Part shown: piece by piece, positions 51,111 to 62,500 of the stretch
Numbering within the stretch: position 1 is the stretch's first letter
Layout: every line of letters begins with the position of its first letter
NCBI GenBank assembly: GCA_013399895.1
Contig: VXBA01001276.1
Span: 62,001-126,000, forward strand
Source: Serilophus lunatus
Taxonomy: Eukaryota; Chordata; Aves; Passeriformes; Eurylaimidae
DNA length: 64,000 nt
Direction of reading: 5' to 3'
Position numbers and translations under genes: made by a program
The notes under the pieces: generated by a model
What the model saw: the letters and a program-made list of their open reading frames with translations, nothing else
What the model was told of the DNA's origin: nothing
The model's database searches: none

Positions 51111-51568
51111 TCATATCATGACAAAGTGTTTCCAGTCGCTTTACGTTTCTCTTTCTAAATAATGAAAGTATTAGGTTTGCCTTCCTGAATGTCAGAAACA
51201 TCAAGCCTGAAGAAGAAACTAGACTTTTCACACAGGTATCTTTCAGACATGGATGAGAAGCAAAGTCAGGCAAACTGCACGAGGACCCATATAATTTCTT
51301 TAATGCCCTTCCAGAAATAAGCAGGCAAAGTTGTAACTTAATAGGTTTGTCCTGATATCTGCAGTAGATTTATCTTGAATTGCAGTAACTACTTCAGCAA
51401 AATATTTTTCAATCGAGTTTTATTTTTCTTCGTGTCCCTTGAGGAAAGGAGTGAATTAATGTCTCTTTTATTCAAAACTCAGATATTGTCAAATATTCTG
51501 TGCAATCTAAATTTTCCAAGTGAAGAGAACTTTTTTTTATTTGTCTCTCCTATTTTTTTTTCATATAG

Positions 51569-51683
51569 CAAAAATGAGTTATGGTATGATCAACTTCAGT
51601 CGATCTTTCATGATATCACATTGATTGATATGTCAGATGCTTCTCTAAATATAAGATTAGGCCAAATACCTATTACAGACTAA
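51569..51683 (+). CDS. Weak candidate plus-strand terminal exon
   Basis: A strong acceptor (CTCCTATTTTTTTTTCATATAG) precedes a frame of 37 codons (NELWYDQLQSIFHDITLID...) ending in TAA at 51681-51683. It would need a phase-2 predecessor, possibly from the CpG island about 1 kb upstream. No AATAAA is seen close downstream, the exon is short, and the frame is also open upstream of the acceptor. It could well be chance. Confidence 0.15.
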
Positions 51684-52282
51684 TTGTAAGCTTGATTGAA
51701 TGTCCTGAAATAATGTGAGCAATCCACAGTGACATTCAGAATTTTGCAGAAATTTGATCTATAAATTCAATAATAGCACCTATTCTATCACATTAAAGAG
51801 ACCACTGTTCAAAACATGAGTTTTACAATAGTTATTTAAAAAATATTCAAATGTGAATTCATTATAAGTAAACTAAACGTTCATCATCCTTGCCAGTTTA
51901 ATTTTTATTATTAAGAGCTTTTTTCAGGAAAATTCTTGTAATTTTTATTCGACTTAAGAACAGCAATGTACAAAATATCAAAAGTGCTTTTTTTTTTCCT
52001 TACTTTCAGCACTTGGATTTGCTGAGAACTCTTTCTGAAGTTATCTTGAAAATACTTCAGTATCTCATATAGAAACAGTATTGCACACAAGTATTGTCTT
52101 TCCTAATTTTGGTGTAAAATCTAGGGGTAAATCAGGTTTAAATTCTTTAATTTTTAAATCAAAAGGGCAAAAATAACACTGCAAGTGGAGAACTACATCA
52201 CTGTTATGACTTAGAAATATTACTATACAATCAGCAATATAATTAATTATGCAATATAATTTAGATTGAGGAGCACTTTTAG

Positions 52283-52680
52283 AAATTATCTAGTTCAACT
52301 TCCTGCTCAAGGAGGGAGCAAGTTCAAAGCTAGATCAAGTTCCTCAGCACCTTGTCCAGCCTAGTTTCAAAAATCCCTGAGAATGGAGATTCCAACTTTT
52401 CTGGGATAACTGTTCAATTTTTCACTACTGCTTGTGGGTGAGAATGCTTTGATTTTTCCTAATAATTTCTATTGCTGGGATTTGTGTCTGTTAGCACTTA
52501 TCCTTTCTCTGGACACATGAGAAGAGTGTGGTTCTGCTTTCCCTGTAAGCACTCCCTCAGTAGTTGAAGATGGCAATTACATCCTTCACCTTAGCCTTCT
52601 TTTCTTCAGACCTCTCAGAAATATTACTAACCGTGCACAAGTTCACCACTCTTTCCTATTCCTTTTTTAATAAATCTCAT
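52283..52680 (-). mobile_element. CR1 LINE 3' fragment, antisense, highly diverged
   Basis: The plus strand follows the antisense CR1 order: TTATCTAGTTCAACTTCCTG, CTCAAGGAGGGA, CACCTTGTCCAGCCTAG, CCCTGAGAATGGAGATTCCA, ACTGTTCAATTTTTCACTAC, CTGGACACATGAGAAGAGTG, ATGGCAATTACATCCTTCAC and CCTTCTTTTCTTCAGA. It extends further 5' into the element than the other CR1 pieces here. Many substitutions and small deletions make it the oldest of the three. A C16 run lies 40 bases past the edge. Confidence 0.8.
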
Positions 52681-52720
52681 TGAATGTAGTATTATAAAGC
52701 AAAACTCTATTTGTGGGATT

Positions 52721-52736
52721 CCCCCCCCCCCCCCCC
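52721..52736. repeat. C16 homopolymer
   Basis: Sixteen uninterrupted C, exceptional in AT-rich DNA. The minus strand is a G16 run that could form a quadruplex. Length is unreliable in most assemblies. Confidence 0.9.
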
Positions 52737-53288
52737 ATCTCTCACAGTATTATAAAAGGATAGCCAAAATGACTCATCCATCTTATGAAATGGGTAGTCA
52801 TGATAAAACCTACACAAAATGGCATAGTCAAAGTAACACTTCCCCCTAAGTTCCTAATTCTATTAGAAAGACAAAAGATGTAGGTCAAAGTAATTTCTAC
52901 CCCATTTGGCCATACAAGTTGGTCACACAGTAACTTTAATGGTATCAGGAACACCTACAGAGCAGTTTCCCAGGCCTTACATAGGGAAGTGTGTAATACC
53001 AGACATCAGGTTTTTGCACCAACAATAATGATACTTGCCTGAGATGCAGTTTCTCAGCTATATTTGAAAGCTAATACACATTTTTTTGCACACAGCCCGT
53101 GCACAGCCATGTGGCTAGTGCTGAGATAGGTCGCAAAGTGAAGCTTTCAGGGACAGTAGTTCAGGTCAGAGGGAAGTTGAAAAGAGAAGAACTGGCAAAA
53201 AGGGTAGCCTAGGTCGAAAATGTTCATTCAAATAGCTTCTATATTCATATAGCTTCTGTTTTGTTTGCCATCTCAAAAAAAAAAAAAA

Positions 53289-56200
53289 GGAGAAAACTAA
53301 GATTTCTACCCATTGCATTCATATTAAGCTCTTTGAAATGTTTACCAGTATTCTCAATACTATTATTTGTATCATAATTTCTTCTTCATTTTTTCATTTC
53401 ATAAATTATGCACTCCTTTTCTCTGCATACACATATATATATCTTATAAAAGTACACATATATTTATCAGGCGAATAGTCTTAAGTATGTCATGGGTAAA
53501 GACATTTTTGTTTTAAAGAATCCTCATTCCACATCAGGAACAAGCAGGCAAGCATATCTGGAATGTAATTTTCTGCTACAATGCAGAATCACCATCATAT
53601 TTTAACAAATTGATCAGTCTTGCAAGGTGTTCTTGTAATTTGGTATACGTAGGGGGTTTACAGACCTTTTAGATCAAATCAAAGACAAGAAGTGAAAAGA
53701 AATTGGCTCAAGTTTTCTGGGAGACTTTAAAGAAATAAGTAAAAAATATCTTGTTAAATCTGATAAGAATTTGTAAAACCTTTCACAAATTTTGTAATGA
53801 TGCAAAACATACAAGGGAAGAAAATCTTCCCTGAGGGACTTGACAAGAGAAAATACATATTCATAGTCAAGGAGCTAAACCATCCAACAAATTGGAGTGG
53901 GATAAAGAAGCTGTTGTTTCTCTTCAGCAAAACCGTGATAAATTGACTGAGTCATTACTATTTTACAAATCCTATTCCTTATGTGATATTAATTAGTTAT
54001 TCCAGTGGGCAGAAGACTACCCAAGAAATCACCAGCACAGCAGACCTTAATTGGAATTCCCATTCACAGCCTATGTAGAAAACTTTAATTTTCTAGCTCC
54101 ATGTGGAAACCTATAACTACCCAACTGATTACAGGGAGGTGTTCAAAATAAAACTAACGGTGAAGCACAGACAGGCTTATATTGCCCATGCCTATGATGC
54201 AGCTCAGCACTTATTTGCTCTTCTCCAAACCATTGTCTTCTGGCTTTATTTTAAAATTTGAAAGAAGTTCCTACTGAAGAATTTTTTTTTTCCTCCATGT
54301 GAAATGTTATTCCCAACATAGAGTCAAATATCTGCTTTTTTTTTTTTTAATGTGAGGACTATTTTTTACAAGAATAAGAAATAGAGGAGTTTGAAGGCAC
54401 TCCTTTTTGGCCACAAAACCTAAAGCAATTAAAAAACCCCACAAAAGAATACTTATTTTTCTATCTATTTAGAGAGCTTTTGCTTCAGAAATAAAAATGT
54501 CTTTTGTCATACCTGAAATAGCCAATCTGGAAGACTTTCTACCTATTAGTTTTCCTAACAGATTAATATCTTTGAAAAGGCTTCTGCTGGGGAATTTTCT
54601 TTTCCTAGGACATCAAATCAATTCTCAACAGTACATTTGATCTACTAGAAAGAGATTATAAAAATATACTTGAATAGAAACAGATGTTGGACATTTCAAA
54701 TCACTTTTCTGTGTATTTTCTAAAAACTGAATACTTGAAAGTACTGGAATATAAATTGATCATTGACGGAAGTTCTGCCATGCCATAAAGGTTTGCCTTG
54801 GGAGAAGTGATATTTGAATCTGCTACAAGAAATGTATTATGATATTACGTATCTACCACTAACTCCAGCAATAAAGACCAGAGCAACAAATATTTTCATG
54901 TGTGAAGAGTAAGAAATCTGGAAAGCTTTGTAGGGACGGGAGGAAAGACTCAAGACATTTGGCAGGAAATGGGGAAAGAAGATACTGAAATCGTATTGCA
55001 CAGAGCAAGGACTGAACAGCGATGGGGTATTCAAAGGGCTTGCTGTCAGCTGAGAATGACTGTAGCAAGAAAATGTTTCAGGGCAAAACTAGCTAATATT
55101 TAATTTTTTTTTAGTTCACATGGGTATTTACCTTGTCAGGTAAATTTATTTTGCCTAAGGCCTGCAAGCTTTGCTGCTAAAAGCTCTGTGCAACAAGCAG
55201 TGAAAATTTTCAGATCAGCGAGGTTAATAGAACCTTTCCAACATTCATGCTTTAAGAAATTGAAAGAGAAAATGAAGTTAGGAGCATCCACTTCAATTTA
55301 TATCTGTGATCATCTGTGCTTGCCATGCCAATAAGCACATGTGGTCTCTGAAGGAAATCTTATTATCATTCTGTCTCTCCTGGCAATGTATTTTGAGTAC
55401 ATTCCTATGAACAGGAGAGGATGGCATACAGCTGCTGCAGAAGACTCATAGGAATGACAGTTGTCAGTCATGAGATGGAAGAGCTCAAAGTCTACCCTAT
55501 CTCAAAGGAGTAGGGGACATGGAGTATAGAAATCTTGTGCAGAAGACTGCAGTTACAGTGCAGCAAAGCATCCATTCCTTCTTCATACTGAGTTCTCCAA
55601 GTTGTAGCTAATCAAGGTATATCTTAGGATATTCACTGATGCTTTTTTTCTTAGTAGTTTAATAGAAATTACTTTCAAAACACAGGAGGGTGTATACACA
55701 TTTTTAGGTAATGGAACTAATTCTTTATGAAATATGAATTACTGACAAATTTTGAAAACTATTAGAGAAAAGTTATCAATTTCATGAAGATAATGTATTT
55801 TTAGCAAGAGATATATATCTCTGATTATCTACATTCCACAGGGAGGAGAAAATTTGTTGTTTGATTCTAAGTTAATGTCACTATTTAACCCACCTCTTCC
55901 TTGCTTTATGAAAGTACAAGAAATATATGAAGAACATTCCAGTCCTGGGTTCATGCTCATGGCACACATTCTGCACTGGACTTCCTGCTTTTCTTTCACA
56001 AGTACTTACGTGGAAAGTTGAAGCTGAATCATTCACTGCATATCCAATATATAACAAACAAAAGCATGTCAGCTTGAGCATTAAAAAAGTTGATTTACAA
56101 AACCAAGAACCTTTATTTAACAACTTTATTACATTTGTAATACCTGTATGAAACCCCACTTATACATTATCTTTATTTAATAATGAATCTTCTCAACATT

Positions 56201-58599
56201 AGTTAACTACCTAAATAGAGAGGTATTTCTTTGCCACATTTATGTTTATCCTGGCATTAAAATGGCAAAGTATAATTTACTGAAATATTCTTTTTTCTTC
56301 ATTTTTTTCAGTATAGTTTTGGAGACTAGAGAAACTCCAGGGAGCTGGCAATTTGCAATATAAAGGTCAGTTTCTGTTAACAAAAGCAGAATATACATAG
56401 AAGGAAGGAATTGCCATGAAAAGCTGCCCCACTGTGGACTAATTGCTCATTAATCTCATCATCCCTTAGGAAACATGTGGATAATCCTGTTTCAAGACAT
56501 ATAGCATAACTGAAATTTAGACAGAATGAACAAGCCTGAATCTACTACAAAGGGCCACATATCAAAGGCAGAAAGAACACAATTCATAGCTAAATCAGGA
56601 ACTGTAAAAATCCAGTCTGGTTGAGAAAGACTGGATAAAATTTCCCAGATTTACCTGTAGAGAGCTAAAAATGCAACAGCATCCTTAAGTGTTCTGAAAA
56701 AAAAATACTAATTTATTAGTAAGAAGAAATGTAATATCACTCACTGAGCCCCTTTGATGTACCTTTTTTTTTTTTTTCTTCAAGGGAACACTCTTGTATA
56801 GCTATATGGAGTAAGATCATGCTTTGTGGCCCTGGGAGTAGATGTGGTGAGAAAAGATCTCCTAGGGTTTAATTTTTTTTTAAGCCATGAAGTTGAACTG
56901 ATTTTTTTTTTCAAGGGAAACAAACACCTTATGCCTACGCAGATGCTATATAAGTAGCATGCTCAACACTGAAGATTTATTGCATCTGGTCTGACAACAT
57001 AAATGTTTATGGAGTCTTTTCATTCACCAATAGGAGGTACCAGGTCATCCTATCATTAAAACACACAAACTGCTCGTGACCACCAGAAATGGTAGGTTTT
57101 TTAATGTGCTGCAATATAAACCACATAATTTTCAATTTTAAACTGTATCTTTCCTCTTCTGTGTTGGGATGCCAAATGCAGGCCACACCTCAAAGAAAAG
57201 TTTTCCATTGCTTTGATGAGGATTATTTCTTTGCTGCCATATCTGATATATATTTGCTTATTTGAAAGCCAGAAAAATGGACTAATAAACCACATAGATT
57301 TTTATAACCTTATCAAGAATACAAACTGAATTTTGGAACTAAACTCTGCATTGAGAATCCTAATTATTTTCAGTTTAAATCTCTAGATTTTAGAAGCTGG
57401 TGTTTGGGGTCTTTTACAGTGTCGGGTTTTTCTAGCCAATTAAAAACAAACACAAAAAAACCCAAACAAAAACAACAAAAGCATTAAAGAGTTGGACACA
57501 CATATGCTTACTAAACACTATGGTCTGAATCTTCTAGACTCAAAAGGCTGCAAGATCCCTAAATTGGAGGGGACTCAAAACAAGCCTTGATTTTTCTGTG
57601 GCTTCTGACCTTCCCCAAACTAAAAAGCAATTTGGATTTGAACTTCAAGAATGAAAACTGGGCTCTCTATATTTGATTTTATAAATCTCTTCTTGGACAT
57701 TTTTACTCACATAACCACTGACACAGGAGAGGCAAAAAACCCCAAACAAATAAAACCAAAAATCCCTCAAAACCCCTGAAACTTTTTGAAGGCTACATTC
57801 ATTAAATTAAAGCGCAAAATCGTTTCAGTAGCTGAGATCCACTGGAATTTGGGATTTCATTTACAGTCTTTTATTTAATTCCACTGGCCACATATCACAT
57901 AGTGACAAGACTGGCAAATGTAGTCAAAGCATCTCTATAGGCTCTGAGGTACACAGAAAATGATGGGAGTTTTTATTTTTTATATAAAATAAAAACAGTA
58001 TTGGCCATTATATATCCTAAATAAAATCAAACTTCTATTCACCTTGGATGTGGTTTAAAAGTTATGAACATTATGTTAGCTGGAAAGTAACATCAATTTT
58101 CTACTTTATATGTTGTTTCTTCTTCTTTTTTCCTTCTTAGAATTATCTCAGTACTCAAGAAGTTGTTGTGTGAATGTGGATAACACAGATATCATCCCCA
58201 TGAAGCAGACAAAATCCTCAAGAAATTGGAAGAAAGAAACAATAAATAAGATATCTGTAATCCTATCATCTATTCCACAAAGTATAGTTCATTATATTTC
58301 AGGTTGAGTGCATTTTTTAAAAGCCTTCAGGGTATCTGTCACTCTGGAGTAATTATCCTAACACAACATGGAGAGAAGACAAAACAAAGGCTCTGCAATC
58401 AAGTTTAAGTTTTATTTTGAAAAAGCGCTTAGAATGGCTAACTGAAAATGCTTTGAAAAGCTATACATAGACCCTTCTAAAAATTAGGAAATTCTTTCGA
58501 TCTGTCTAGGCAATGGTTTGAATTTCCAGAGAACTATCTGACCAAATCAAAAGCTGTTGTCCCCACCCCCTTCCTTATTCTATAAATGTAGAGAGAAGA
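53289..58599. other. AT-rich non-coding DNA
   Basis: I recognise no gene or transposon. Overlapping frames at 55881-56159 (minus) and 55927-56151 (plus) cover the same bases on opposite strands, and neither has supporting splice signals. T-runs occur at 54336-54348 and 56764-56777, and A/C-rich tracts at 57440-57480 and about 57735-57775. Confidence 0.65.
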
Positions 58600-59060
58600 G
58601 TATGCTTCACAAAGCCCCTAGTGGCACTAATGATGCTATCACTCCTTTTTGCTGAGCTGTCATTTCTCCTAATTATCATTTATATTGGGTTCTGCTACTT
58701 TCTGATATTAATATTGCCACATATATACTTTAATTGTTAGGCAACACTACGCAGTCCTTATTCATTAGAGAATTTCATTCCCTTGACTTCCCTGAAGCCT
58801 TGAAATGTTGATGAATGTCTTTTAAGACGGTTCTTGCTTAATCTCATTACCAGTGGAAGAGTTAGCTGTCCATAAAACCTTTAATTTTATACACACAAAT
58901 GTCCATTGTTTGAGGAAAATGGATAATTGAGCACCTAATTAGTGAATACCTGCTTGCACATACAATTGCCCAATTTGCAAGAACAGATGCTGGCTTATGA
59001 ATACAGCAAGAGCAGTTACGGTAGCAAGTCCCTTTCATAAGTGAATCCATTTGACCCCTT
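58600..59060. promoter_or_regulatory. Candidate conserved non-coding element
   Basis: The stretch carries many developmental-factor cores in a short space: CTAATTATCATT, a SOX-type CCATTGTT (58903-58910), CACCTAATTAG, TAATATTGCC and GATAATTGAGC. It contains no repeat family, and its frames are not coding-like. This is a motif-density impression only. Confidence 0.25.
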
Positions 59061-59106
59061 AAGTCTCAAGTTACTTCCCTTTTGCAGAGAAGATAAGGGA
59101 AGGGAG

Positions 59107-59480
59107 TAAGCTGGTTTTGGTTGGGGTAGAGTCAAACTTTTTCACAGTACCTAGTATGTGACTATATTTTGGATTTGTGCTGCAAAGTGTTGATAATTCA
59201 AGGATGTTTAATTTATTGCTGAGCAGTAATTGCTGAGTGAAGGCCTTTTCCGCTCCTCACCCCATCTCATCCCCTCAGTGAGGAAGAGGATGGGAGGGGG
59301 CACAGCTGGCACAGCTGACCCCAACTGACCCAAGGGAGATCCCACACCATATGGTGCCATGCTCAGCATATGAAGCTGGGGGAAAAAGAAGGAAGGGGCA
59401 GATGCTCTGAGTGATGACTTTCATCTTGCCAAGTAAACCATCATGATGGAGATGTCTGAACAGCTCTCTACCTGATCCTA
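59107..59480 (+). mobile_element. Solo LTR fragment of an avian endogenous retrovirus (copy 2)
   Basis: It begins with the LTR 5' landmark GCTGGTTTTGGTTGGGGTAG and continues TAGTATGTGACTATATTTTG, GATTTGTGCTG, GTGTTGATAA, TTATTGCTGAGCAG, AAGGCCTTTTC, GCTGACCCCAACTGACCCAA, ACCATATGG, CATGCTCAGCATATGAAGCT and GAGTGATG. It is the same family and orientation as 5625-6090. This copy keeps the 5' part but loses the polyadenylation region beyond about 59480, whereas copy 1 keeps the 3' part. The TATA region is altered to TATGAA. No retroviral genes adjoin it. The two copies carry different lesions, so they are independent solo LTRs. Confidence 0.85.
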
Positions 59481-59519
59481 CAGCTTTCCATTGCTCTTTA
59501 CATTACCAGGAAACTAATA

Positions 59520-62500
59520 GTTTACTAAAACATGCAGAGGAAGATGCCAGTTCAAGTCTATGCTTCTTCATAACCAAAAGCAGTGCTGCACAGATGGGTC
59601 TCTGACTCAGCAGAGTTACTGTTGTGGGGCAACCACTGATACGGGCATCAGCAAAACCTTATTCTTAAGAAAAGGTAGGAAAAATGGAACTTGGTACCAT
59701 ACAGGTGCTTTGCCTTTGTAATAGAGAAGTTTAATTGTAGTTAGAAAAAAATCCTCATCCTTGAAGAACTTCCATAAGATGCTAGATCTAAATCTTTCTA
59801 CGTTAGATTCTGTTAAGCTTGTTCAATAACTGGATTGCTTATGTCATTATAATGATTTTATTACTTTCTCCTCCCAGATGAAATGGGAAACATCTGTTGC
59901 ATTTTGGCATTTTAAAAGTGTAATAAATAAAATATGCACATCTTGTTGTGAAGAGAGGCGAGGGGACAGAAACTCTGTTAATTACTGTGAAAAAGAAGTA
60001 GAGCTTCCCATAACGTTAGGTAGTACTATGACTCACTCATTTTACTAATATAGACCTGATCAATTCTAGTTCTGTGTCCTACAGAGATGAATTTGCCAAT
60101 TACATTTGATTCACCTTTGAAAGACTAAGAAAAATAAGTCAGCTGATAACATTACATACTGATGAACTTTCTGAGTTTCTAGAACTAATTTTTTTGTGAA
60201 GCTTATATCTAGCTTTTCTTTCTGATTTACAGAACTGCAAGTTCCTAAAGTAGTTTCCCAAATAGCTATCCTTCAACAATGTTGCTCAAAATAACAGCTG
60301 GTAAAATAGAGACAGTTGAAGACACAATTTGATTTAGTGCTATGTAGTATATTTGCTTAAAAAAAACCCATCTACAAGCAAAGCACTAACTACTTTTCAA
60401 GCATAAACAGCTATTTTGTTCTTTAAAATAAAGGGATTATACTGTACTTAAGAAACAGCCTTTAGTGGGATATAAATTGTTGCTGGTACCAAGCACAGTC
60501 ATTTTCACAAGAAAGTCATGCCTTAAGCATTGCATCTTCTAAGAGCCAATAATGCAATTAGTAGCTTTAGTATATCAAAGATGCTGCTATTTATACACTC
60601 CATTCACATGGACACCTGCTAGCAAAAATATTGTCATAGCTTAGCAACCAGTTTCAGTCACTTCATCCTCTGTTTTCACTGCCAGGCTTGGCCACTTAAT
60701 TTTTACAAATAGTTTTAACAGTGTGCTTTTAAGTCCTGAGGTCTTAATGATGACCATATAGTGGACGCTACGCTGGAGCACTAACTTTCATCTGGCTTTC
60801 TAGGCTTTACCTCCAGCTGCTACTCAGCTCAACCAGCTGCATAAAACTATCATTTACCTGACAAAAAGGAAGTAGAAAATTCTTGATGGTATAAAGCTTT
60901 GGAAAGTTAATTAATTTACAAGAAAAAAACAAATGCAAAACTGTTTTGATATAACATTTTAGTAATCAAACTAACAAGCATAAAAATCTAATTCACCAGG
61001 TCTGAGATTCTCACTGAGTGCCCCTGAAGTCCGCAGTCATTTCCTCTAATTGCCTATAAGACAGTTAGTTGTTATTTCCGTGTTGTAGTTCTGATAATTC
61101 CATCCCACTCTGCCGCTTTAACCAGAGATAAGGTTTTCTGTTGATATGTATCCACATAGTTTACTTTCTAAAAAAAGGAAAAAAGATCCTGAAGACAAGG
61201 TCTTTTCAAAAACCATTTAAAAACTCCCCCTGTTAAACATTTGAAATCTATACTTCAGTTGCCCTGCAAAAGATAGTGCTTAACTTGAGATATGAAGTTC
61301 CTGGGAGATGGCTATTTCATGGCTTAAATTGCTTCTTGAAGAATTCACACCCACTTTTCCTGTAAGAAAAAAAATAAAAGCAGTTTCTGAAAACTCCTTC
61401 CCTATTGTTTTCCACAACAAAGAGAGTATATGCCCTTATCCACACTTTTATGGGTGTTACATCATGCAATATATTACTTAGAAGACAGCTGTTTAGAAAC
61501 TTTATTCCCTGGAAGCCAGCAAAAGTCATTATTACATGGTTTCCTTGGAATCCTGACCCTGCTGTGAGGCAATATTCAAATCATTTATAACCATGTCCTC
61601 AGTCCCCCTACACCCTGTTCCTACCTTTCAAGTCAAGTCTGTGTTAAAAACTACTACTTTTACTGGGATTCCCAAAATAGCTAATACAGGTTCTCCTGAG
61701 ACAGTAGCAGTAAATGAGAAAAAAAAAATCTTTTTTTTTTTGACTACTTCACAGTAATCAACTTTGCCTATTCTAGATTACCTTTCCTTCAACTGTCATC
61801 TATGTACTTCTAGATCTCTGAGAGTAAGAGAACAGCAAAATTAAAATATAGTTTAAATAAAACAGAGGAAATATTTTTCCTCTCATGGCAACACTGTGAT
61901 TAAAGTATGTAATTGAATTGTAGAGGATTAGATAGCATGAAATGAAAGCAAAAATACATCAAGAATCACTGTTTCATGCAGAAAAAAAAAATCACAAAAG
62001 TGTGTAATGGTATACAAGGTAATATTTATCTCTGAACAGATGACAGAGGACTTTATGAGACAAAGCTATAAGGCATGAAGGATATAAAGTGCAATAAAAA
62101 AAAAAAAAGATAAATTCAGCATGGCTTATGAAGAATAGATATACAAATATTAACTCCCAAATAACTGAAATACCTATAATTTGTTCTTTCAAAACCAAAG
62201 ATTTTTATCTTAAAGATTGTAAACTTCTATGTTGACTCAAAGAAAAAGAAAAAGCCTGATAAATAAATTACTTTTGAATATTAAAACTAAATGTCATTTC
62301 CTGTCTCCAAAGCTGAATTTATTGTCTGCACAATCTACTTCATCTTTTAATTCATCTTTTCAGAACACATTAATGATTTTAATAAAGCTCCAAAGGAAAG
62401 ACATTACAATAGATTTTACTTTGCATTTCTTTAAAGACACTCACCAATTGATAACTGTTAAGACCTTCCCCTTATTTAAATCTCCATCTACAAAGGTATG

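Noticed and set aside
55881..56159. Overlapping frames of 92 (minus) and 74 (plus) codons
   Set aside because: Same-base, opposite-strand frames with no splice or conservation evidence.
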